Assembly: GCA_963662155.1 (NCBI GenBank)
Contig: OY759261.1
Span: forward strand, 71,542,669 to 71,606,668
Length of the DNA stretch: 64,000 nt
Direction: 5' to 3'
Source: Lamellibrachia columna
Taxonomy: Eukaryota > Annelida > Polychaeta > Sabellida > Siboglinidae
The notes beneath the pieces were generated by a model. That model saw only the letters and a program-made list of their open reading frames with translations, was not told the DNA's origin and did not search any database. The first letter of the stretch is position 1. Every line of letters starts with the position of its first letter. This document shows positions 42,032-52,335 of the stretch, piece by piece. Made by a program: the position numbers and the translations under genes.

Positions 42032-42482
42032 CGTAATGAAGGATGACACACACACGCACACGCACACACACACACACAAACTTTGTCCAATGAGAAAGAA
42101 AATGAGATAAAGCCTGAATGGTCTAACTTTGGTTTTACTGTCAGTAACTTAGTATTTGTTTTTGATGCAAATGCTTGATTATAATTATGTTCTTGTTCAC
42201 AATGTTTCAATAACAGAGTAGACAGTGTATATGCTGTAATGTTGACAGCTTCCTGGCTGTTACTAGATTCAGGGTGACATTCTAATAGCAGACAAATGTG
42301 ATTTTAATAGTAAATTTAAGGGGTAACGATTAACAGTATCAAGTCAATAATTCTAACAAAATCAATTCCAATTCCCCCAAAAATCAATTCCAATTAAAAA
42401 TAATCAATTCCAACTAGTTTCGAAAATCGGTTCCAATTCCAGAATTGGAATTGAAAGTCAATTCCGAAATGGAATTGACCCA
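41841..42482. mobile_element. Non-autonomous DNA transposon with CAATTCC subterminal repeats
   Basis: Ends are TGGGGTCAATTC (41841) and GGAATTGACCCA (42471-42482), near-perfect inverted repeats. Inside each end, TCAATTCCAATTCC words recur five or more times, with an unrelated centre holding TA and CA tracts. No transposase. The layout fits an hAT-type MITE. I could not find an 8-bp target duplication. Confidence 0.65.
41985..42080. repeat. (TA)n followed by (CA)n
   Basis: TATA run to 42030, then ACACACACGCACACGCACAC to about 42077, inside the MITE. Confidence 0.95.
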
Positions 42483-42754
42483 ATGTCTGTTATTAGTGAT
42501 TATATAGTTTACCTTTATAGAGGTCTGTTGTCTCTATAATGTTCATGGCGACAATCTCGCGAGATCAGACTTCTGTCTAATCTGTTGTGATCAAATACAT
42601 GTATATTAAGCTTTCTGGTAACGTATCCCATCTCCCTGCATCCGAATTCATGGCCGGCATTGTTTCAAATGTCAGTGTTCATATCATTCGCCAGGTGGTG
42701 CCACTGTGTCCGAACTAGCTTGAGTGCCAATGGCAATGATAATAGTATAATATT

Positions 42755-42812
42755 GTGTGCGTGTGTGTGTATATAATGTATGTATGTACGCATGCATGCA
42801 TGCATGCATGAA
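42755..42812. repeat. GT/GTAT/GCAT microsatellite
   Basis: GTGCGTGTGTGTGTATATAA, TGTATGTATGTACGCATGCA and further GCAT units. Confidence 0.9.
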
Positions 42813-43528
42813 ACAGTGGCTAACGCATTAATCAAACTACATTAAAGATTGGTCTCTGGTAGTTTAATGGCTTCACTCACAAAATATGCTCAATACCTGT
42901 CACCTGATCAGTGAAACAACTTTGTTATTAGAAAGTGAATTACTCCCTGTGTAGCAGTCTATGGCCTCCACACATTGCTAACAAACAGAATGGAAAAACC
43001 AATTGCTAACTATTTATACTTAGAGCACAAGTTAAAATATGTATGGATTTCAAAGTAGGCACATCACACCATATCATATCGTAGTCAATAGATTGATCTG
43101 AGCAGATTGGTCTGTAAAGCAGCAGCTGCATACTCGTGTTTTTCTTATAGCAATTTGCAATTTACAGCTTCCTTTGACATTGGTTCGTCGTTGTTTTTAT
43201 CTAATCTTGTAGCTGTTGCTCATTCACAGCTCCGGGCATTCACTTATTTGATGTGAGTTGAAATATTCTTCGATTATTTACAATGGAATTTATAACAACT
43301 GTTTTCACCCTGTCGCTGCTCCAACAGGTGCATTATGCAAGCTCCACCCACTTATTCTTGTGATTTCTTAATTAATTCAACCAATCATACGCATCCCAAT
43401 CTCCCTCTTACTCTGGATAAAAGTTTGTATTATTTCTGGGAATGATCACGTCTGATCTTGAAATGAACCGTGCAATTTGAACTTTTAATATCATCTTGTG
43501 TTACCAAATATAACTATCGCGAAATCCA
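42813..43528. other. Unassigned interval
   Basis: No known domain. A 45-nt open start (MEFITTVFTLSLLQQ, 43283-43327), followed by GTGCAT, could be a signal-peptide mini-exon but is unsupported. Confidence 0.35.
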
Positions 43529-43618
43529 ATGGCACCACCAAAGTATCTGTGTGGAATCTGCAACAAGGGCTGTGGAACAAATTCCATCCAGTGCTCGTCA
43601 TGCCTGAAATAGGTGCCT
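43529..43618 (+). pseudogene. PHD-finger start of a LINE-type ORF1
   Basis: ATG GCA CCA CCA... gives MAPPKYLCGICNKGCGTNSI then QCSSCLK, a stop (TAG) and VPR. C-G-x-C-x-K and CSSCLK-W-V are common starts of PHD-like fingers in LINE-associated ORFs, and TAG stands where TGG (Trp) is usual. The fragment ends at GGTAAGTTTTG, which happens to look like a splice donor. A host exon cannot be excluded. Confidence 0.4.
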
Positions 43619-44604
43619 CGGTAAGTTTTGTGTCATATACTCTGTGTGTGTGTGTGTCATATAGTATAAATGTTGACTGTTGCTATGTATGTAGATATTT
43701 GTTAAACTTGGACACAGGGTTGGCAATTAAGTCTAAAGCGTCAGAAACTATCAGAAACCATTAGAAATACCTTTCTGACATATAACTATAAAGCATCAGA
43801 AAGTAAACAAAAATGTGCCACTTTTTTAATGCATATGCAGTAACTTAAAAACAATATATTACTTGTAATGCATTATTATCCTGTCAACATTCATGTGAAA
43901 GTACAACTTTTACTATGTGTATTTTTGTGCTCGAATTTGCTTGATTTGTTAGCACATAGTAATGATTATAGAAATAATTGTGGCACCATGATTTCATTTC
44001 ACTAGGCAGCTATTGTATATACAATAGCATTTTATCATCATGTTTTACAGGGACATTGTTGCATGATGCATCTCACTATAATCATCTACCATTATCTTCT
44101 TTCAAGCTAACTGTCACTCTACATCCGTTTTCATTTCTCTGTCATTTTCACTGTCAATATCATTTAACTTGTATACAGAGTGTGTGAGTGCATGGATGAA
44201 TGTATGGATGATATGTTGTACAAGGTTGAATAAATCACTGCCAGGTGTTTGCAATTTGTGTTGATAGATGGAAAGATGGCCACAGATGATCATCACACTA
44301 CGGCCACTCTACACAGCGTCATCATGAAGATTTTATTATTTACATAGGGACAACCATATTAGTGTTTTCAATTTTAATATTAGTACTTTATTTAATGTTG
44401 CAAGACAAGATTGTAATTATTAGTATTTAGACACATATGTTCTATGTAGGCATGTTCTGTATTAGTATGTATCCTATCCATATTTAACATTAATGTATTA
44501 TACTAGTATGACATTTTCTTTTATTGTTTGTATATTTATTAGTCTGTGATGTTAGTATGTTCCATTAGTCTTTGATATTGTTCCATTAGAAAGTCACATG
44601 TTGG
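43619..44604. other. Unassigned interval
   Basis: AT-rich. A short GTGTGTGTGTGT run near 43645. No coding frame recognised. It ends at the 3' end of A2. Confidence 0.4.
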
Positions 44605-44700
44605 CATTATTTAACAAGATTGCCATCGCAAACAACAAGTTCCACATGGCAAGTGGACAAGGAAGCCATTGGCTTATCGAGAGTCCAACAATTTTCTCAT

Positions 44701-45600
44701 CTATGTGTAGCCCACCCTTATCAGATATCTGTCAATTCTATTTTTAAACATATTCACACTATTAGCATTAACACAATCATTTGGCAGTTTGTTCCATTCA
44801 TTTATCACCCTCTGTGAGAAAGAGTACTTTCTCATGTCCAACCTACACTGCTCCTTAGCCAATGCTGCTTTGTGTCCTCTGGTTCTACTGCCTTCTTTAA
44901 GTTTGAAGAACATATTCCTATCAACATCCTCATAACCATTCACTATTTTAAACACTTCTATTTGGTCTCCTCTTAGTCTCCTGGTCTCTAGTGTTGTTAA
45001 ACCACATTGTAATAAGCGACTTTTGTAACTAAGGTCTCTTAATTCTGGAATCATTTTAGTTGCTCTTCGTTGTATTCTTTCTAACTTGTCTATGTCCTTT
45101 TTACGATACGGCCTCCATGCTTGAATACAATATTCATTATGTGGTCTAACTATTGCTTTGTATAGGGGTACAATTAGCTGTTTCTCCTTATACATGATAG
45201 TTCTCCTAATTAGCCCTAGAATTTGATTTCCTTTCGAAGCAGCAATCCCACATTGCTCTGAAACTTTCATGTCAGCACTAAATGTTACTCCTAAGTTCTT
45301 TTCTTGTGTGGTTCTACCTAGTACAGCATCCCCCATTTTATATTCTTCGTCCATTTTTCCATGTCCTATGTGTATACATTTACACTTCCCAAAATTGAAT
45401 AACATTTGCCATTTTTCCGACCATTTAACTAATTTATCTAGATCATCCTGTAAACTTTGTTTATCTGTATCATTAGTAACCTTTCTGAATACTTTTGTGT
45501 CATCTGCAAATTTGAGTACTTTGCTAGATATGTTATCTTCCAAATCATTTATTAAAAACAGTATAGGGCCTAATACTGATCCCTGTGGTACCCCACTCAA
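44701..45600 (-). pseudogene. A2 RT palm and C terminus
   Basis: 299 open codons: SGVPQGSVLGP, FADDTKVF, KWSEKWQMLFNFGKCKCIHI, LGVTFSADMKVSEQCGIAAS, PHNEYCIQAWRPYRKKDIDK, RRATKMIPELRDLSYKSRLL and the terminal RVINEWNKLPNDCVNA. It differs from A1 by scattered substitutions, for example PHNEYC against PHLEYC. Confidence 0.85.
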
Positions 45601-45672
45601 AACCGATTTCCAGTTTGAAATCTCACCATCTACTATTACTCTCTGTCTTCTGTGTGTAAGCCACTTTTCTTT

Positions 45673-46314
45673 CTAGTTGATTACATCATTACCTATACCA
45701 TGGGCTTTTAGTTTAAGTAACAATCTTTGATGTGGCACTTTATCGAAAGCTTTCTGAAAATCTAAGTAGACAACATCCACTGGTGACCCGTGATCTACCC
45801 ACTTTGTAATTTCTTCCAAAAAACATAAGAGATTGGTTAGACATGACCTTGCTTTTAGGAACCCATATTGAGATGTATTTATTAATTTATGTTTCACAAA
45901 GAATTCCACCATGTGGTCTCTAATTAATGTTTCAAGTAATTTACATACAACTGATGTTAAACTGACTGGTCTGTAATTTTCTGGCTTGTTCCTCGATCCC
46001 TTCTTAAATAGCGGCATAATATTTGCTTGTTTCCATTCTGAAGGAACTATTCCTTCTAGTGACAAGTTAAACAATTTTGCAAGTGGTGTAATAATTTGCT
46101 CAACAATTTCATTAAGCAGTTTTGGTGGTATCCCATCAACTCCAAGTGATTTATTATCTTTCATCTTCTTAATTTTCTGTGCTATCATTTCAGGAGTTAC
46201 AGATAATTGCCCTAAATGTTCCGATTTATTGCCCTCAAATTTAGTAAATGGAAGTGAGCTGAAATCTTCTGTGGTAAAAACTGAGCTGAAATACTCATTC
46301 AGGACCTCTGCCAT
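45673..46314 (-). pseudogene. A2 RT fingers and palm start
   Basis: 213 open codons: MAEVLNEYFSSVFTTEDFSS, VTPEMIAQKIKKMKDNKSLG, VDGIPPKLLNEIVEQIITPL, NYRPVSLTSVVCKLLETLIR, YGFLKARSCLTNLLCFLEEI and VVYLDFQKAFDKVPHQRLLL. It ends GIGNDVIN at a TAG that replaces the Trp codon of NWIEKW. Confidence 0.85.
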
Positions 46315-46415
46315 TTGAAACCCGTCTGAAATTATGTTTCCCGTTGTTTTCGAGTGGTCTGACCTTATCTCGAACTTTCTGTTTACTCCTTACATAAGCA
46401 TAGAAACTCTTGCTG

Positions 46416-47047
46416 TCATTTTTTTATATTACCAGCCAATTTTTTTTCAAAGGTTCTTTTAGATTTTCTAATTTCAGTTGTAGCTAGGTTAAGTGCCTCT
46501 TTGTAATTTGCATAGTCTTCATCCTTTCTGGTATGCCTATAAACCCTCCACATAGTTTGCTTAAACACTATTTTTCTAATAGCTTCTTTTGACAAGTGTT
46601 TCTTTCTAGACCGTTTTCCTTGTTTTTTCAAGGGAACAAATTTATCGATGATACTCTCAATTTCATATTTTAGAATATTCCAACATTCAATTGCGGTCTT
46701 ATTCATCAGCATGTTATTCCAATCTAGCTTTGCTAAGTATTTTCTCATATCTTTAAAGTTACCTTTGTGGAAGTTTCTCCTATACGTTTTTTTTATTTCT
46801 GATTTTACATTGATGTCAAAATGTATTTGATTATGGTCACTGTTACCCAATGGTTCATGTATTTTACATTGTCCACTAATTCTTTTTGTGATGATAAAAC
46901 TATATCTAATACATTTTCTCCCCTGGTTGGTTCTAGCACTTGCTGAGTAAGGAAGCTATCCTGAATTAAAAATAGAAGTTGTTGGTCCTCACCCCCTGTA
47001 CTCTCTAGAGATTTCCATTGTATGTGTCCATTGTTAAAATCTCCCAT
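46416..47047 (-). pseudogene. A2 endonuclease end and linker
   Basis: Two overlapping frames. 46805-47047 starts MGDFNNGHIQWKSLESTGGE and carries TRGENVLDIVLSSQKELVDN. 46416-46850 starts MGNSDHNQIHFDINVKSEIK (the SDH box) and continues through KKQGKRSRKKHLSKEAIRKI. The switch near 46850 (HEPLGNSDHN expected) marks a frameshift. Confidence 0.85.
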
Positions 47048-47300
47048 TATGATACATTCCCCTTTACTAACTTCCTTTATAGCATTTTGTATTTTTGTGT
47101 TATCTTCTTCGTTTATGTTTGGACTTCGGTAAACTAATCCAATAGTTAATTTTGAATTTCCTGAAACTATTTTGCACCAAACAACTTCACTGTAATCTGC
47201 TTTCCTTTCTAATTTTATTTCGTAAGTCTGAATAGATTCTTTAACATAAAATAACTCCCCCTCCCCTGCTTCCCATTCGATCTCCTAAACATTACGTATC

Positions 47301-47927
47301 CTTATATAAGCCTTTGTGGTGGCAGATCGAGGATTTTAATAATGTAGACATTTTATTTGTAAAAAGCAAGCATGTACTGATTAATAAATAAAATGTTGTC
47401 TTTATATTTGCTCGATTTCTTTCTTTTTTGGTTGTATTAATTATGACCAAAACATGGCCATACAATGTCATACAATATATTATGAATAACATCATGCATA
47501 TGTAACACAAATTAGTATGATGGATGGAGACTGCAAACATAGTGAACTATACTTAAAATAATAGATATTCCGCAGAGTGCCAACTTTAGCACAAATAACA
47601 AAGGATCCCCCATACTATATGTATGTGTGCATGCATGAATAAGTCGGAAACGCTGAGCCTGGCTATTCCACTTCAAAGTGTGCAAAGGGATGAAATTGGC
47701 TGCAATGGCAGATTTTCAGGTGTTGATGTTTTTAATTAGCCTAACTATGTTAGATTGCTGTCGGCCTATTATAAGGTCATAAACCGACTGATAACTTTGA
47801 AAAAATACGATGTTTCATAGAGCTATGAATATCTTAATGAACAAACACAAAGCCTTTGTGTTTATCTGAATTGAGTGAAGTTTCCTTTGTCAAAGGAAAC
47901 TGCTCAATTCAGATGTATCGTATCCAC
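47301..47927. other. Unassigned interval
   Basis: No known frame. It contains a short GTTTCCTTTGTC / GACAAAGGAAAC-type inverted pair near 47880-47902. Confidence 0.35.
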
Positions 47928-47930
47928 TAG

Positions 47931-48372
47931 GGATCAGCCTACAGTTACATTTCCCATTGGTGACCATGTTAACGTTTTGCATGATTATAAGAAAACTGTA
48001 CCATCAAAAAAATCTGAAACTTCTTACATATCGTTGTCATCATCTTGTTGACATGCTGGTTAAGTGTTGTCAAAATCACATATTTCTAACTCTTAAAATG
48101 GCTGAATGTGCCATACCCGTCAATATTTACCAATTTCTGCATGAATTACTACGCACTTGTGCCTTGCGGCGACAAAATTACCAAAAATTCTTCCGCCTAT
48201 TAAAATCATATAAAAATCCACAGTTACGCTATTAACAGGTTCTACCAGCAAACATGGCAATGTCCCTGCTCAAAGGCACTTATGTCAGATGAAATGAATT
48301 TTTAAAAACTTCCTATATCCAAACTTACTATGCAATACATTCGTGTGTAACACACCAGGAAGTCTAAGCTTG
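47931..48372. repeat. MITE family R, copy R1
   Basis: Begins GGATCAGCCTACAGTTACAT, continues with CATGTTAACGTTTTGCATGA and ATTATAAGAAAAC, and ends near ACACACCAGGAAGTCTAAG. The same order is present at 49968-50158 (R2, internally deleted) and 54976-55418 (R3). Confidence 0.75.
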
Positions 48373-49967
48373 TCACGTCATTATTAACTGTTTGACAGCC
48401 AAGTCAACACAATGCCCTGCCCATAATATTAGCTGAAAACCAGTCACATAATTTAATTACAGGTCCATTTTGACACTTGATAAATCATATATTATGTACA
48501 CTAGATTTCCATAGTAATGCGAACCAATGAAGCCTGCTTACTGTCTCTTTAAATATACCAATTAATTTATTTTCAAATTAATATAATAAATTATATAATT
48601 GCTTGATTTTTATCCAAACATGGCGTAATTTTGTCAGAAAAGTGACAATTTGTCACATTTATCACGATTTTGAGTAATTTCCGATGTGTCAAAATTGTTA
48701 AATGTTGCTGTTTATGTGAGTGCTTTCATGCTTCTAGTTGATAAGACACAAGGCGTACTGTTTGATTTCGATACACCACCATAAAGGGGTATCATATGAC
48801 CAGATACCCTTTGCTGCCAGATTTGAAAATGCTGATATATGCAATGCTTCTAGTGGCAGTGATACAAACAACATACAAGTATTCTGTCCAAATTTGCTAC
48901 ACAATGATACCAATGCACTGGGCCACATAGCAAATATCAACAATGGCTTGCTTGTGCAAAATAGCTACCTGCTCCCTCATAAACTGGTGCCATACCACCT
49001 AATTTTGATAAAATTTCCATTTTGACATCCGCTCTGTACCAGGCTATTCGCGATTGTTACTGCTGTCTGCTTTTTCCAAGCAAACTGTTCACTTTTCTTT
49101 TCAACCTTTGCCCATGGGAATGGCTATATCTTCTGTAAACCACTTCAGGGTTAGGGTTAGCTAGGGATGGGTTTACTTACAGATGGGATTAGCCAAGGAT
49201 GGGGCTAGCTAGAGACGGGGTTATTTACGGTTTGGGTTGCACACCTTCATTTCCTTGTGCCCAGGCACTTAGAAAAACTGCACACAACATTAGATGCATA
49301 TTGAAACATGGTGAATAGACATTTATGAAATGCAACGATTATTTTCTATACAAAAGTGCTTTTATTTTAAGTTGTTTGCTTACCATAGGCTATTTCGTAA
49401 ATTTTAACACATGGAAAATGAAAAAACTGTGTTTATTAACAATTAAATATCTTATTAAACATCAAATTGCATAGCACATCAGCTGATGCACATCAACCGT
49501 TATAGCACAACATTAAAATGTATATTCATTTGACATGTTTGCTATATAGTAGGTCAGTTATAGCCAATATAGGACACCTCCTAAACTGGCTAAAGGTGAC
49601 GGTTAAGACGTTTAAATAATAGCGGCACTTAATAAATGATGATCTTGTTGATTAGATGAAATCAATAATATATATATATATATATAATATAATATCAACT
49701 AGCATGACACTGATAATTTTCTAAGTCAAACACACACAACGTGGGGCAGGTTAGCAGCCGTTTTTATTTATTTATTTAAAAAAAAATATGACCTCATTAT
49801 ATTACCGGAATTGCAAATTATAGAAAATTCTAAGAAATGTGTTATAACAAATTAATAATTTCATCCAAATTATCTGCAATATCAACAATTAAGCTAACAA
49901 CAACGACCAACACATAAACATATTGACATTTTATAACCGTGCTGTGACCACGACTTCTGGTTACTTG
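48373..49967. other. Unassigned interval
   Basis: AT-rich. A 95-codon open frame at 48738-49025 is unrecognised. At 49146-49235 there are GGGTTAGGGTTAG and related GGGATGGG / GGGGTTA words, a small telomere-like degenerate cluster. A TA tract lies at 49672-49690. Confidence 0.35.
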
Positions 49968-50158
49968 GGATCAGCCTACAGTTACATTTCCCATTGGTGA
50001 CCATGTTAACGTTTTGCATGATTATAAGAAAACGGGACCATAAAATAATCTGAAACTTCTTACCAGCCGTTGTCATCATCTCGTTGACGTGCTGGTCAAG
50101 TATGGTCAAAATCACATACATTCGTGTGTAACACACCAGAAAGTCTAACTGAGGCATG
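49968..50158. repeat. MITE family R, copy R2 (internally deleted)
   Basis: Starts like R1 and jumps from ATGGTCAAAATCACATACAT to TCGTGTGTAACACACCAG. Its ends TCAGCCTACAGTTA and TAACTGAGGCATGA form an imperfect inverted repeat. Confidence 0.75.
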
Positions 50159-50317
50159 ATACAACTACACATCACGCCCATTGGCATCGTTGGAAATAAT
50201 AGGGCCTACACCATTATGGGATGCATTTACTAGGGCAAAATCAGTCACATGTTATAATATAATCAGTGCGAGAGGTTTAAAACAGAGATCAAACGTATAC
50301 AAAACACAGTATTTATT

Positions 50318-50402
50318 GAATAATAATAATAATGAGGACATAATCACGTGATACGAATCGCAATGGCTGATTGGATCAGCTAGAATAATAATAATAATAA
50401 TT
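50318..50402. repeat. Two (AAT)n microsatellites
   Basis: AATAATAATAATAATGAGG at 50320 and AATAATAATAATAATAATT at 50384, about 45 bp apart. Confidence 0.9.
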
Positions 50403-50519
50403 GACTTCTATGGCACCTATATCCTCAGGAACCTGAGCTCAGAGGCGCAACAAAACAGAATCAGTAAGCGTAATCGTAAACAAGGACGCGCAAAAGTCAG
50501 TATCAGAACGAGGGACAAC

Positions 50520-52335
50520 CAAACATTTATGGTGGGAATGCAATTTGGAATAGATATGTCTTCAGTTTTTTTCGGAAAATAGCAATAGTTTCAGATGTTT
50601 TCAAAGTGATAGGGAATTCATTCCAGACCCTAGGCGCAGCGACAGAGAAAGCACGTTTACCCAAGTTAAGTTTTGTTTTAGGTACAATAAGTTGTGAAAT
50701 TGATGATCTTAGCTGCCTAGGGATATTTGAAAGATGCAGGAGACTAGCCAAGTAGGATGGTTGTTGTGTAGATAGAGCACGATATGCAAGAGTGGACAGC
50801 TTAAAATTAATTCGATAAAAACTGGAAGCCAGTGTAACTGTTTAAGTAGTGGTAGTGACGGTGAAAACCGAGGCGCCCTGAGAACCACACGTGCCAGACA
50901 GTTTTGTACTCGTTGGAGTTTAGCCAAGTCTCTTTTAGCAATGTTAGTTAGTAGTGAATTGCAATAGTCAAGGCGGCTACTAATTAGTGCCGTTGATATT
51001 GTTTTAGCAGTAGATATAGATATGTGACGCCGAATTCGACGAAGATCACGAATATGATAGAAACAGGATTTACATACTTTAGAGATATGCTGGCGAAAGT
51101 TGAAGTCACTGTCAAAGATAACACCTAGATTGCGAACAGTAACTGATGGGAATGTATCACTGCCAAGCAGTTTAATTGTGAAATGGTTGATGACTATTTC
51201 GTTGTTGTTTAGTGCCAATAATAATAAGGTCTGTTTTATCTGGATTAAGCTTTAGCTTACTTGATTCCATCCACGACAAGATATCAGTAAGACAATCACT
51301 TAAAGTCGAAAGAGATTCTTGTACATTTGATTGTGAAAGTGATTTGTAAACCTGTGTGTCATCAGCATAAAGGTGATGACTGAGATTACGATTAGCAATA
51401 ACTTGGCTGAGCGATGTATATAAGCTGAACAGAACAGGGCCAAGGACGGATCCTTGTGGCACTCCAAATGGTAGATGTTGTGGACTAGATAATGTGCCAG
51501 ATATGTTAATACTTTGATATCTGTCTGATAAAAATGATTTGAACCACCGAAGAGCTGGGCCAGAAATTCCAAAATATCTATGGAGGCGTTGTAAAAGGAT
51601 TGAATGATCAATTGTATCGAAAGCAGCTGAGAGATCAAGTAAAGTGAGTGCTGTGACTTTGCCATTGTCCATGTTATCAACTATATCATTGTGTATCTTG
51701 AGAAGACCTGTTTCGGTAGAGGGGAATCATTTATATGCAGACTGTAGATCATTTGATAAGTGATGGTTATAAATATGTTCATGAAGGCGATTAGCAACTA
51801 CTTTTTCCAATATTTTTGACAGAAAACTGAGATTAGAGATATGACGATAATTCCTTAGGTCATTTTTGCACAAAGTTTGTTTTTTAATAAGAGGATTTAC
51901 AAGAGCTTGTTTGAAATCCTGTGGAACAACTCCACTCTGCATTGAAAGATTTATGATAGTAGTAATGGGAGAGATGACTTGATTGATACAGCTTTTTAGT
52001 AGAAGTGTTGGAAATGGGTCAAGATCACACGATTTGTTAGGATATTTTTAATAATGATGAGAACTTCATTAGTAGTTGCAGGTGTGAAACTCTGTAGTGT
52101 TTTTTTCAGAAAGTGGTGGTTCAGGGAAATCATAGTCATTATCATTAATGACAAAATTTGATCGAATACGAGCAATCTTATCTGTAAAGTATTTTGAAAA
52201 AGAACTACACAATGTATCCAATGAAGAATGTTCAGGCAGTGCTTTTAATTTCTGCCGATGTAGAATTGTGTTAACAGATTTCCACATCTGGCGCATGCTC
52301 TGAAAATGGGAATGCGACCTTTACCCCCGTGCGAA
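50520..52335 (-). mobile_element. L2-type LINE, 5'-truncated
   Basis: Minus strand: linker with SMRQMWKSVNTILHRQKLKA (52296 on), RT 51727-51942 (GVVPQDFKQALVNPLIKKQT, NYRHISNLSFLSKILEKVVA), 51172-51672 (LLDLSAAFDTIDHSILLQRL, FGVPQGSVLGPVLFSLYT, SHHLYADDTQVYKS), then 50709-51218 and 50527-50751 with LGKRAFSVAAPRVWNEFPIT, the typical L2 C terminus. Frameshifts near 51190, 50730, 51700 and 52040. Confidence 0.85.
51172..51672 (-). pseudogene. L2-type RT palm
   Basis: 166 open codons holding the two catalytic motifs: LTLLDLSAAFDTIDHSILLQ and HHLYADDTQVYKSLSQ, with GVPQGSVLGPVLFSLYTSLS between them and SSKLKLNPDKTDLIIIGTKQ after. YADD is intact. The frame is broken on both sides. Confidence 0.85.

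Larger units (their letters stand above)
44605..47300 (-). mobile_element. CR1-like LINE family A, copy A2, 5'-truncated
   Basis: Minus strand, same order as A1. Endonuclease from about 47280 (YVKESIQTYEI, IIMGDFNNGHIQWKSLES), linker 46416-46850 (NFHKGNFKDMRKYLAKLDWN), RT 45673-46314 and 44701-45600 (SGVPQGSVLGPILFLINDLE, LKFADDTKVFRKV) and the 3' repeat TTTAACAAGATTGCC. It has several frameshifts and small deletions (for example IYIND shortened to IND, and INWI replaced by a stop near 45672). Confidence 0.9.

Noticed and set aside
43283..43327. Possible signal-peptide mini-exon MEFITTVFTLSLLQQ followed by GTGCAT
   Set aside because: A 15-residue hydrophobic start before a weak donor is common by chance, and no downstream exon is visible.
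48738..49025. 95-codon plus-strand frame (KGVSYDQIPFAARFENADIC)
   Set aside because: No motif, no splice context kept in frame, and flanked by MITE sequence. Could be chance.
49146..49165. GGGTTAGGGTTAG, telomere-like
   Set aside because: Only two units, followed by degenerate words. Too short to call an interstitial telomere.
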